From Streptomyces deccanensis (GTDB lineage Bacteria > Actinomycetota > Actinomycetes > Streptomycetales > Streptomycetaceae), in the NCBI RefSeq assembly GCF_022385335.1, contig NZ_CP092431.1, forward strand, positions 7,130,001 to 7,194,000: a stretch of 64,000 nucleotides of DNA. Reading direction: 5' to 3'. The position numbers were made by a program, and so were the translations under genes. Positions 8,240-15,181 of this stretch are shown in pieces. Position 1 is the stretch's first letter, and every line of letters begins with the position of its first letter. The notes under the pieces are model-generated. The model had not been told where the DNA came from and made no database searches. It saw nothing but the letters and a program-made list of their open reading frames with translations.

Positions 8240-9817
8240 CTACTCCTCCAGCTCCCCGCTGCCGCTGGAGAACTGGGCCAGCCGGAAGATCACGAACTCG
8301 GCGGGCTTCACCGGGGCGATGCCGATCTCGCAGATGACCCGGCCGAGGTCGACCGACTCCGGCGGGTTGGTCTCCTCGTCGCACTTGACGTAGTACGCGT
8401 CCTCGGGCCGCTGGCCGAACAGGGCGCCCTGGCGCCACTCGTTGACGAGGAACGCGGAGACGTTGCGCCGGATCCGGGCCCACAGCGCGTGGTCGTTCGG
8501 CTCGAACACCACCCACTGGGTGCCGATCAGGATCGACTCCTCCAGGTAGTTGAAGTACCGGCGGATGTTCAGGTAGCGCCAGGCCGGGTCGGACGACATG
8601 GTGCGGGCGCCCCAGACGCGGATGCCGCGGCCCGGGAAGGCACGGATGCAGTTGACGCCGATGGGGTTGAGCAGGTCCTGCTCGCCCCGGGTGATCTGGA
8701 GTTCCAGGTCCACCGCGCCGCGTACGACCTCGTTGGCGGGCGCCTTGTGCACACCGCGCTCGAAGTCGTTGCGGGCCCAGACACCGGCGACGTGGCCGCT
8801 CGGCGGGATGACGCGGGACTGGCCGCTGGCCGGGTCGAAGACCTTGATCCAGGGGTAGTAGAGGGCCGCGTACTTGGAGTCGTAGCCGGCGGTCTCCTGG
8901 CGCCAGACGCGGATCTGCCGGGCGTTGAGGCCGGGCGGCGGGTCGATGACGGCGACCCGGTCGCCCATCAGCTCGCAGTGCGCGATCAGACCGAGCTGGA
9001 CCGCCTTGACGGCCTCCAGGTCGATCGCGCCGCGCTGGTAGGCGGCCATCAGGTCGGGCACCGCGACCATGGAGATCTCGTCCACGGCCTCCAGGCCGCC
9101 GAAGCCGGTGCGGTCGGCGGAGTCACCGAGGTACTCGGCCGGACCGGGGTGGGCGTCGTCGGCCGCGGCGGGCGCGACGGGGGCCGGGGCGGCGGGGGCC
9201 GCAAGCGCGACGGTCTGGTTGTCGGGGCGCACGAGCTGCGCGGCCGGCACCGTCTCCGTGACCGTGATGAGCTTGGAGCGCTCCTTGACCTGGGTGACGA
9301 CGTAGTTGCGGCCGCCCTTCTTGGCGGTCACGTCGAAGGTCTCGACCGGCTTGTCGCCGTCCTTGACGATCAGCTTGAAGCGCTCGGCGGGACCCTCGCC
9401 CTCCGGGTCGGCGACCTCGACGCTCAGCGAACCGCCCGCGATGGCGGTCACACTGAACGTGCCCAGCTGCTTCGGCTCGCCCGGCGGGAGCGCGGCCGGC
9501 GCGGCGGACCCCGTCACGGCGGCCGGGCCCCCGGCGGACGCGCCGTCCTGGGCCGTGCCGCCGACGCGGACCACGTACGCGGCGCTGCCGCCGTTGTTGA
9601 AGAACCCGTACACCGAGTGCGCGAGGTAGTAGCCGTCGGTGAACTCGCCGAACGCCGCGACGAACTGGGACCAGTTGGTCACCAGGGTCGGCTCGTTCAG
9701 CGGACCGGTCGGGGCCAGGCCGACGAAGGCGGCCACCGAGGTGCCCACACCCTCGATGGGACGCGAGCCGCTGGCCACCTCCTCGACGTAGACGCCCGGC
9801 GACAGGTAGGACGGCAT
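8240..9817 (-). CDS. Contractile tail sheath protein (Cis2 type)
   Basis: 525 residues. The opening MPSYLSPGVYVEEVASGSRP is the classic sheath N-terminus. The C-terminal half carries the conserved sheath core (GIRVWGARTMSSDPAWRYLN, RRYFNYLEESI, FEPNDHALWARIRRNVSAFL). Between about residues 90 and 220 there is an Ala/Pro-flanked inserted domain (beta-rich, around FKLIVKDGDKPVETFDVTAK), which in sheaths usually forms the outward-facing decoration. ATG at 9817 with AGGAGA seven bases upstream. It is the first gene of the leftward tail operon, divergent from the DUF4157 gene. Confidence 0.95.
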   Translation of the reverse strand: MPSYLSPGVYVEEVASGSRPIEGVGTSVAAFVGLAPTGPLNEPTLVTNWSQFVAAFGEFTDGYYLAHSVYGFFNNGGSAAYVVRVGGTAQDGASAGGPAAVTGSAAPAALPPGEPKQLGTFSVTAIAGGSLSVEVADPEGEGPAERFKLIVKDGDKPVETFDVTAKKGGRNYVVTQVKERSKLITVTETVPAAQLVRPDNQTVALAAPAAPAPVAPAAADDAHPGPAEYLGDSADRTGFGGLEAVDEISMVAVPDLMAAYQRGAIDLEAVKAVQLGLIAHCELMGDRVAVIDPPPGLNARQIRVWRQETAGYDSKYAALYYPWIKVFDPASGQSRVIPPSGHVAGVWARNDFERGVHKAPANEVVRGAVDLELQITRGEQDLLNPIGVNCIRAFPGRGIRVWGARTMSSDPAWRYLNIRRYFNYLEESILIGTQWVVFEPNDHALWARIRRNVSAFLVNEWRQGALFGQRPEDAYYVKCDEETNPPESVDLGRVICEIGIAPVKPAEFVIFRLAQFSSGSGELEE

Positions 9818-10052
9818 GCTCTGCTCTCCTTGGGGTACGAGACAGGTCGCCTCTCACCCTCACGCGCGAAGCGCGTCCCTCGAAACGTCCCGGAGGGCCG
9901 GGACGGGGGCAGTGCCGTTGCCCGCAGGGGCACGCCCGGGGGCAACCGAGGCTCCCTCTGCCCCCGGGACTGCCCCCGAGGACCTTCCGGGCGGGGCCCG
10001 GTCCGGTGAGCCTGGTCGACCGGAGCAGCTGTCGTCGAACCGAGGAGAACCG
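9818..10052. promoter_or_regulatory. Divergent intergenic region between sheath operon and DUF4157 gene
   Basis: 235 bp that must contain the promoters of the leftward structural operon and of the rightward DUF4157 gene. I see good ribosome binding sites at both edges (AGGAGA for the sheath, GAGGAG for DUF4157). There is a C/G-run dyad around 9925-9970 but no unambiguous -10/-35 pair. Confidence 0.5.
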
Positions 10053-12059
10053 GTGCGCGCGCAGAACGGAGCGGCCGACAGGGAGCGAGCCGGGCGGGAG
10101 CGGGGCCGGGCGGAAGCCGCCCGCCGGGCCGGCCGCGTGCCGCCGCAGGGGCCCGCCGCCACGCTCCTGGCCCTGCAACGCGCCGCGGGCAACGCGGCCG
10201 TGGCCCGCGCCGTCGAGGAGGAGCGCCACCGGCACGGCGCGGGCTGCGGCCACGACGCCCCGGTGCAGCGCTCCGCCGTGCACCAGGTTCTGAGCACCTC
10301 GGGAACGCCGCTGGATTCGGCACTGCGCACCGAGATGGAGAGCCGGTTCGAAGGCGAGGACTTCAGCGGCGTCCGCGTCCACACCGACACCGTGGCGCAG
10401 CGGTCCGCGGCGGAGATCGGGGCACGGGCGTACACCTCCGGGTCCCATGTGGTCTGGGACGGCCGCGACAAGCACACCCTCGCCCATGAACTGCACCACG
10501 TCCGCCAGCAGCGGCAGGGCGCCGTGCCCGGCACGGACAACGGTTCCGGTCTGCGGGTCTCCGACCCCTCCGACTGGGCGGAGCAGGAGGCGGAGTCCAC
10601 CGCTCGGCAGGTGATGGGCGGGCCCGCCCCCGTCCAGCGCGCGACGGACGGCCCGCCGCGCGCGGGAGCGCCGAGCGCGCCGACCGGGCCCTCGGTCCAG
10701 CGCGGGCCCACGGTCCAGCGCAAGGGGCACGAGACGCTGGAGAGCGCGGCGAACGCCCCGGCCAAGTCGCTGACCGGCCGCCTCGCGGGCTGGATCAAGG
10801 AGAAACCGGTCTCCGAGGCGGTGGCCCCCGTGAAGGAGGCCGTCCTGGCGTACGACAGGTCCACCGTCCGCGACCCGCAGCAGTGCCTGAGCCGGCTGGC
10901 GGAGCTCCAGATGCTCGCCCTGCCCCTGCGTGAGGGCGCGCTCCCCGGCGACCTGCGCTATCTCGAGAACGTGCTCGCCGCCGTCAGGGCCGAGATGAAC
11001 GTCGTGGGCGGGCAGGCCGAGCGCGACGGGAGCATGCCCGAGTCGGCGGCCGCGCCGTACAAGGCCATGACCGACCGGGGCACCATGTGGAAGGACCCGC
11101 AGTTCGCGCAGAGCACCGTGAACTTCGGGATGTCCGGGGCCAGTTACGTCCGGGAGATGTCGGAGATGAACCGGGCGGAGCTGACCAAGGAGATCGGCGG
11201 CGCGGGCGGCAAGGCGTGGGTCAAGGACGTCAGGGCCAAGCTGGAGAACGAGCTGGGCAACAGCGTCCTCGCCCACTACACCCAGCAGGAACGGGCCGCC
11301 GCGATGCTCGCCTCGGAGAAGAAGCTGAAGCCCAAGTCGGAGCTGGGCGACGCCGAGAACAACACCATGAACGTGGACGAGTTGGTGCTCGGCAACGACG
11401 GCTTCGTCTTCTTCTACATCGAGCCCCGGGGCAAGACGGACCGTGCCCCCCGCTTCGGCGAGATCCGGTTGGAGCTCGGCATCGACCGGCTGGTGAGCGA
11501 GGGCTGGATCATGCTGAGCGACTTCATCCAGCGCGACTACCCCAAACTGGTCGCCCCCGCGAACCGGCCGGACCAGCCGGAGCACAAGGCGAAAGCGGGT
11601 CAGCGGGAACTCGCGGCGCAGCAGGCCGGCCACCGGCCGGTCCGTGAGTTCCGACGGGGACAGCTCGACGACGAGGACATAATGAACTCGATGACGGCCT
11701 TCCAGCACATCGAGGACCCGGAGCAGAAGCAGGCGCACACGTTGGCCCGGCAGTTCGCGCACATGGTGCCGGGCGACGAGATGGTCTACGGCCCGGAGAA
11801 GGAGGTCAAGCGGCCCGAACTCCTCCACAAGAACATCCTCGCCGGCGCCGACATCGTCCCCGGTCTGGTCGAGCGCGCGATCGTGGAGATCATCCGCTTC
11901 GAACAGGCCAACCCGCCGCTGGCCCAGCGGCTGAAGGCCATGAGCGGAGCCGAGCTGATGGACTTCCTCCTCCGTGACCTGCTGCGCCCGCAGGCGATGC
12001 TGCCCAACTCGGTGGACATCTCCGACGCCACCGTCACGAAGGTCAAGGGCAAGGGCTGA
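10053..12059 (+). CDS. DUF4157 (HExxH) protein with unknown C-terminal domain; candidate CIS cargo
   Basis: 668 residues from GTG 10053, nine bases after GAGGAG at 10042-10047. Residues ~72-150 are the DUF4157 domain, a putative metallopeptidase fold common beside eCIS genes. It contains HELHH at residues 145-149, matching HExxH. APVQR, SVQR and TVQR motifs flank the domain. Residues ~200-668 are a large mostly helical region I cannot place. Around residues 407-480 a pattern LAHYTQQERAAAMLASEKKL ... FVFFYIEP ... GEIRLELGIDRL loosely resembles ADP-ribosyltransferase-like folds. That is only a suggestion. Divergent from the sheath gene, so within the locus but on its own promoter. Likely an effector or loading factor. 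Confidence 0.8.
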   Translation: MRAQNGAADRERAGRERGRAEAARRAGRVPPQGPAATLLALQRAAGNAAVARAVEEERHRHGAGCGHDAPVQRSAVHQVLSTSGTPLDSALRTEMESRFEGEDFSGVRVHTDTVAQRSAAEIGARAYTSGSHVVWDGRDKHTLAHELHHVRQQRQGAVPGTDNGSGLRVSDPSDWAEQEAESTARQVMGGPAPVQRATDGPPRAGAPSAPTGPSVQRGPTVQRKGHETLESAANAPAKSLTGRLAGWIKEKPVSEAVAPVKEAVLAYDRSTVRDPQQCLSRLAELQMLALPLREGALPGDLRYLENVLAAVRAEMNVVGGQAERDGSMPESAAAPYKAMTDRGTMWKDPQFAQSTVNFGMSGASYVREMSEMNRAELTKEIGGAGGKAWVKDVRAKLENELGNSVLAHYTQQERAAAMLASEKKLKPKSELGDAENNTMNVDELVLGNDGFVFFYIEPRGKTDRAPRFGEIRLELGIDRLVSEGWIMLSDFIQRDYPKLVAPANRPDQPEHKAKAGQRELAAQQAGHRPVREFRRGQLDDEDIMNSMTAFQHIEDPEQKQAHTLARQFAHMVPGDEMVYGPEKEVKRPELLHKNILAGADIVPGLVERAIVEIIRFEQANPPLAQRLKAMSGAELMDFLLRDLLRPQAMLPNSVDISDATVTKVKGKG

Positions 12060-12122
12060 CCGCCGCTCCGGGAGACGGTGCCGAGGCTGCCCCTTGAGGC
12101 AGGGAAGGCTGCCCCGGCGTCT

Positions 12123-12153
12123 CTGACCCGCCCACAGGGCGCTGCCGTAGCGT
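12123..12153 (+). promoter_or_regulatory. Putative leaderless promoter for first membrane paralog
   Basis: CTGACC (12123-12128) and TAGCGT (12148-12153) with 19-bp spacing. TAGCGT ends 7 bases before the GTG at 12161, and no Shine-Dalgarno is visible, as expected for a leaderless transcript. The same arrangement with 17-bp spacing precedes the second paralog. Confidence 0.5.
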
Positions 12154-12160
12154 CCCGGTG

Positions 12161-13612
12161 GTGAGCCTTTGGACTTCCCTCGAACCCGCCTCCGCGACCG
12201 TGGACCCGGGGAGCAGTACGACCGTACGGCTGCGCCTGCGCAACACCGGTGACGTGGTCGACGAGTACCGCTTCGAGCCGGTCGGTGACATCGCGCCGTG
12301 GACGACCGTGGAGCCGCAGACGCTCCGGTTGTACCCGGGGACGACGGGATCGGTGGAGCTGACGTTCGCGCCGCCCCGCACCCCGGACGCGACGGCCGGC
12401 CCGAACGCGTACGCGGTGCGGATCCTGCCGACCGAGCACCCGGAGGCGACGACCGTCCCCGAGGGGAACCTGACGATCACGCCGTTCACGGAGGTCCGGG
12501 CGGAACTCGTCCCGCCGACGGTCAAGGGCCGCTTCCGGGGGCGCCCGAAGCTCGCCGTGGACAACCTGGGCAACACCAAGGTCACCGCGTCGGTCAGCGG
12601 CAGCGACAACGGCGACCAGCTGTCGTACGACATCCACCCGAGCAACGTGCAGATCGAGCCCGGCCGTGCCGCGTTCGTGAAGGCCACGCTGAAGCCCCGG
12701 CAGATCATCTGGTTCGGGTCCAAGGAGGAGCGGCCCTACACCTTCGCGGTGAAGCGGTCCGGGGTGACACCGCTCGACGTCGAGGGCACCTATGTCCAGC
12801 GGAGCTTCCTGCCCGGCTGGCTCGCCACCTGCCTCGGCATCTTCCTGGCGCTCGCCATCACCTTCCTGACGCTGTGGCTGGCGTACCAGCCCAGGGTGGT
12901 CAGCGCCGCCACCGAGCTGCGGGAGGCCGGCGTCAGCACGCTGCCGCCCTCGCCCTCGCCGAGCCTGTCCGCCCCCGCACCGCCCACGCCCTCGCCTCCG
13001 GCCGTCTCCTCGGCGCCCCCGCAGACGGAGGAGCCGAAGAGCGAAGGCGGGAGCGGCGGCGGTGACGACGGGGGCGGCGGATCCGGCGGCGGAGGCGAGG
13101 AGAAGCCGAAGAAGGCGCCGACGGCCGCGACCGCCGTACGGCAGCTGGCGGCGTCGGACCCGGGCGGCCGGCACATCTGCTACCGCGCCTTCGTGAAGGG
13201 CAAGGGCTGGACGGCCCCCGAGTGCGACGGAGACACGGCCGGCACGGTCGGCCAGGCCACGCCGCTCACCGCGCTCAACATCGCGGTGGCCGGCGTGGGC
13301 GGCACCGCCAGCGCCGCCTTCGTCCACAACCCCGACTCGACGAACGGTCATGGGCATTACGTGGAGCCCTGGTCGGGCGCGCCCGACGGCCTGGACAACT
13401 ACATCGGTGACTCCAAGAAGGACGCCCCGGCCATGCTGGGCTTCACCATCAACGTCGACGACGGCGCCCGAGGCGTCTGCCAGTCGGTCCACCAGAAGGA
13501 CCGGGGCTGGCAGAACCTGGCCTGCGACAAACCCGGCGAGGGGGAGCACTACATCTTCGGCGGCACCCTCGACAACGGCATCTGGCTGGAAGCCGTCAAG
13601 TTCACTGTGTGA
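12161..13612 (+). CDS. Single-pass membrane protein, Ig-like cytoplasmic half plus exterior hydrophobic-W repeats; CIS anchor candidate
   Basis: 483 residues. Two N-terminal beta-sandwich domains (about 1-100 and 105-210; ASATVDPGSSTTVRLRLRNT, LTFAPPRTP, then LAVDNLGNTKVTASVSG) lack a signal peptide. One transmembrane helix follows (~222-243, WLATCLGIFLALAITFLTLW). After it comes a Ser/Pro/Gly-rich linker to ~335 and two ChW-like (hydrophobic W) repeats. The first has ICYRAFVKGKGWTAPECDGD with TAGTVGQ, the second CQSVHQKDRGWQNLACD. The predicted topology is N-inside, ChW outside. A similar layout is reported for CisA, which tethers the Streptomyces CIS to the membrane; identity here is inferred. 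GTG 12161 was chosen by alignment with the paralog; GTG 12158 is possible. Confidence 0.75.
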   Translation: MSLWTSLEPASATVDPGSSTTVRLRLRNTGDVVDEYRFEPVGDIAPWTTVEPQTLRLYPGTTGSVELTFAPPRTPDATAGPNAYAVRILPTEHPEATTVPEGNLTITPFTEVRAELVPPTVKGRFRGRPKLAVDNLGNTKVTASVSGSDNGDQLSYDIHPSNVQIEPGRAAFVKATLKPRQIIWFGSKEERPYTFAVKRSGVTPLDVEGTYVQRSFLPGWLATCLGIFLALAITFLTLWLAYQPRVVSAATELREAGVSTLPPSPSPSLSAPAPPTPSPPAVSSAPPQTEEPKSEGGSGGGDDGGGGSGGGGEEKPKKAPTAATAVRQLAASDPGGRHICYRAFVKGKGWTAPECDGDTAGTVGQATPLTALNIAVAGVGGTASAAFVHNPDSTNGHGHYVEPWSGAPDGLDNYIGDSKKDAPAMLGFTINVDDGARGVCQSVHQKDRGWQNLACDKPGEGEHYIFGGTLDNGIWLEAVKFTV

Positions 13613-13673
13613 CAAGGCCGTTGGGGAAGGGACCGGGTGTCCGTCGGGGCAGCCGGTCCTGCCCCGGCGACTC

Positions 13674-13702
13674 CTGACCGTACGCGGCCGGTCGCGTAGC
13701 GT
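13674..13702 (+). promoter_or_regulatory. Putative leaderless promoter for second membrane paralog
   Basis: CTGACC at 13674-13679 and TAGCGT at 13697-13702 are separated by 17 bp, and TAGCGT ends 6 bases before GTG 13709. No ribosome binding site is present. The block GTAGCGTCCC is shared with the first paralog, so promoter and gene appear to have been duplicated together. Confidence 0.55.
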
Positions 13703-13708
13703 CCCTCC

Positions 13709-15121
13709 GTGAGCCTTTGGACTTCGCTCGAACCCGCCTCCGCGACCGTGGACCCGGGGAGCAGTACGACCGTACGGCTGCGGCTGCGCAACACCGGTGA
13801 CGTGGTCGACGAGTACCGGTTCGAGCCGGTCGGCGACGTGGCGCCGTGGACGACCGTGGAGCCGCAGACGCTCCGGCTGTACCCGGGGACCACGGGCACG
13901 GTGGAGCTGACGTTCGCGCCGCCCCGCACCCCGGACGCGACGGCCGGGCCCAACCCGTACGCCGTGCGGATCACTCCCACGCAGCACCCGGAGGCGACGA
14001 CCGTCCCCGAGGGGAACCTGACGATCACGCCGTTCACGGAGGTCCGGGCGGAACTCGTCCCGCCGACCGTGAAGGGCCGCCTGCGGGGCCGCCCACAGCT
14101 CGCCATCGACAACCTCGGCAACACGAAGGTCACCGCCGCCGTCAGCGGCAGCGACAACGGCGACCAGCTGTCGTACGACATCCACCCGAGCAACGTGCAG
14201 ATCGAGCCCGGCCGTGCCGCGTTCGTGAAGGCCACGCTGAAGCCCCGGCAGATCATCTGGTTCGGGTCCAAGGAGGAGAGACCGTACGCGCTCGCCGTCC
14301 AACGGGCGGGTGTGGCGCCGCAGTCCGTCGACGGCACCTATGTCCAGCGGGGGTTCCTGCCGGGCTGGCTCGCCACCTGCCTGGGGGTGGCCGTGGCGCT
14401 GGCGATCACCTTCGTGACCCTGTGGTTCGCCTACCAGCCCAAGGTCGTCAGCGCCGCGAGCGACCTCCAGCAGGCCGGTACGACGGCCCTGCCGAGCGCC
14501 AGCCCGTCCGCGATGGCCCCCGCGCCCACCGTCTCCGCGGCGCCGCTGCCCTCCGAGACACCCGAGGCGCCCCCGAAGGAGGAGCAGCCGGAGGAGGACC
14601 CGGCTTCCGGCTCGGGTTCGGGCGGGGGCTCCGGCTCCGGTTCCGGGTCCGGCTCCGGCGGATCGGGCTCCGGGTCGGACCAGGAGCCGGACACCAAGGA
14701 GACACCGAAGAAGAAGCCGTCCGCCGTCAAGGGGTTCGCGATCATCGGCGAGGGCTCGAACCGCTGCGTCGACGTCAAGGACGCGCAGAACGGCAAGGGC
14801 AAGGACGGCACCCCGCTCCAGATCTGGGACTGCGCCGGCTCGGCCAACCAGAAGTGGGACTTCCGGGGCGACGGCACCGTGCGCTCCGTCGGGATGTGTA
14901 TGGACGTGGCGTGGGGCTCCCGGGACGACGGCGCGGTCATCCAGCTGGCCAGGTGCAGCGGCAACCCCGCCCAGCAGTTCGTGCTCAGTGTCCGCGGCGA
15001 CCTGGTCAACCCGCAGGCCGACAAGTGCGTCGACGTGAAGGACAACGGCACCGGCAACGGCGCCGACCTCCAGCTGTGGACGTGCGCGGGCACCCCGAAC
15101 CAGAAGTGGCGCGTGAAGTAG
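13709..15121 (+). CDS. Single-pass membrane protein, Ig-like cytoplasmic half plus exterior ricin-B lectin domain; CIS anchor candidate
   Basis: 470 residues, tandem paralog of the preceding gene. The first ~215 residues are nearly the same two beta-sandwich domains. A transmembrane helix follows at ~217-241 (WLATCLGVAVALAITFVTLW), then a Pro/Glu and Gly/Ser linker, then a C-terminal ricin-type beta-trefoil (~350-470). The trefoil shows CVDVKDAQNGKGKDG, two NQKW motifs, one AQQF and a repeated CVDVKDNGTGNGADLQLW unit. Such trefoils bind carbohydrate, so the exterior half may contact wall or secreted glycans. It converges with the AAA+ gene, with a hairpin between them. Confidence 0.75.
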   Translation: MSLWTSLEPASATVDPGSSTTVRLRLRNTGDVVDEYRFEPVGDVAPWTTVEPQTLRLYPGTTGTVELTFAPPRTPDATAGPNPYAVRITPTQHPEATTVPEGNLTITPFTEVRAELVPPTVKGRLRGRPQLAIDNLGNTKVTAAVSGSDNGDQLSYDIHPSNVQIEPGRAAFVKATLKPRQIIWFGSKEERPYALAVQRAGVAPQSVDGTYVQRGFLPGWLATCLGVAVALAITFVTLWFAYQPKVVSAASDLQQAGTTALPSASPSAMAPAPTVSAAPLPSETPEAPPKEEQPEEDPASGSGSGGGSGSGSGSGSGGSGSGSDQEPDTKETPKKKPSAVKGFAIIGEGSNRCVDVKDAQNGKGKDGTPLQIWDCAGSANQKWDFRGDGTVRSVGMCMDVAWGSRDDGAVIQLARCSGNPAQQFVLSVRGDLVNPQADKCVDVKDNGTGNGADLQLWTCAGTPNQKWRVK

Positions 15122-15137
15122 CCCCGGCCGGGCAGGG

Positions 15138-15165
15138 CGGGGGCGCCCCGGACGGGCCGCCCCCG
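15138..15165. terminator. Hairpin between convergent genes
   Basis: CGGGGGCG at 15138-15145 pairs with CGCCCCCG at 15158-15165 around a 12-base loop. It lies in the 60-bp gap between the convergent lectin-domain gene and the AAA+ gene, so it could terminate both. There is no T-run, as is usual for GC-rich actinomycetes. Confidence 0.55.
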
Positions 15166-15181
15166 GACCTCCGTCCGCCCG

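Larger units (their letters stand above)
12161..14460. repeat. Direct repeat of ~740 bp from gene duplication (12161-12900 and 13709-14450)
   Basis: The 5' halves of the two membrane-protein genes are close to identical at the nucleotide level, including long uninterrupted stretches such as the region encoding the second beta-sandwich domain. Similarity stops shortly after the transmembrane segment, where the exterior domains differ. The coordinates span both copies. Confidence 0.85.

Noticed and set aside
9123..11828. 901-codon minus-strand frame covering the sheath start and DUF4157 gene
   Set aside because: It is out of frame with the sheath protein and antisense to DUF4157, with no recognisable domain.
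13709..15121. Second membrane paralog as a pseudogene
   Set aside because: The frame is intact, with a promoter-like sequence, a full transmembrane helix and a complete ricin-B domain.
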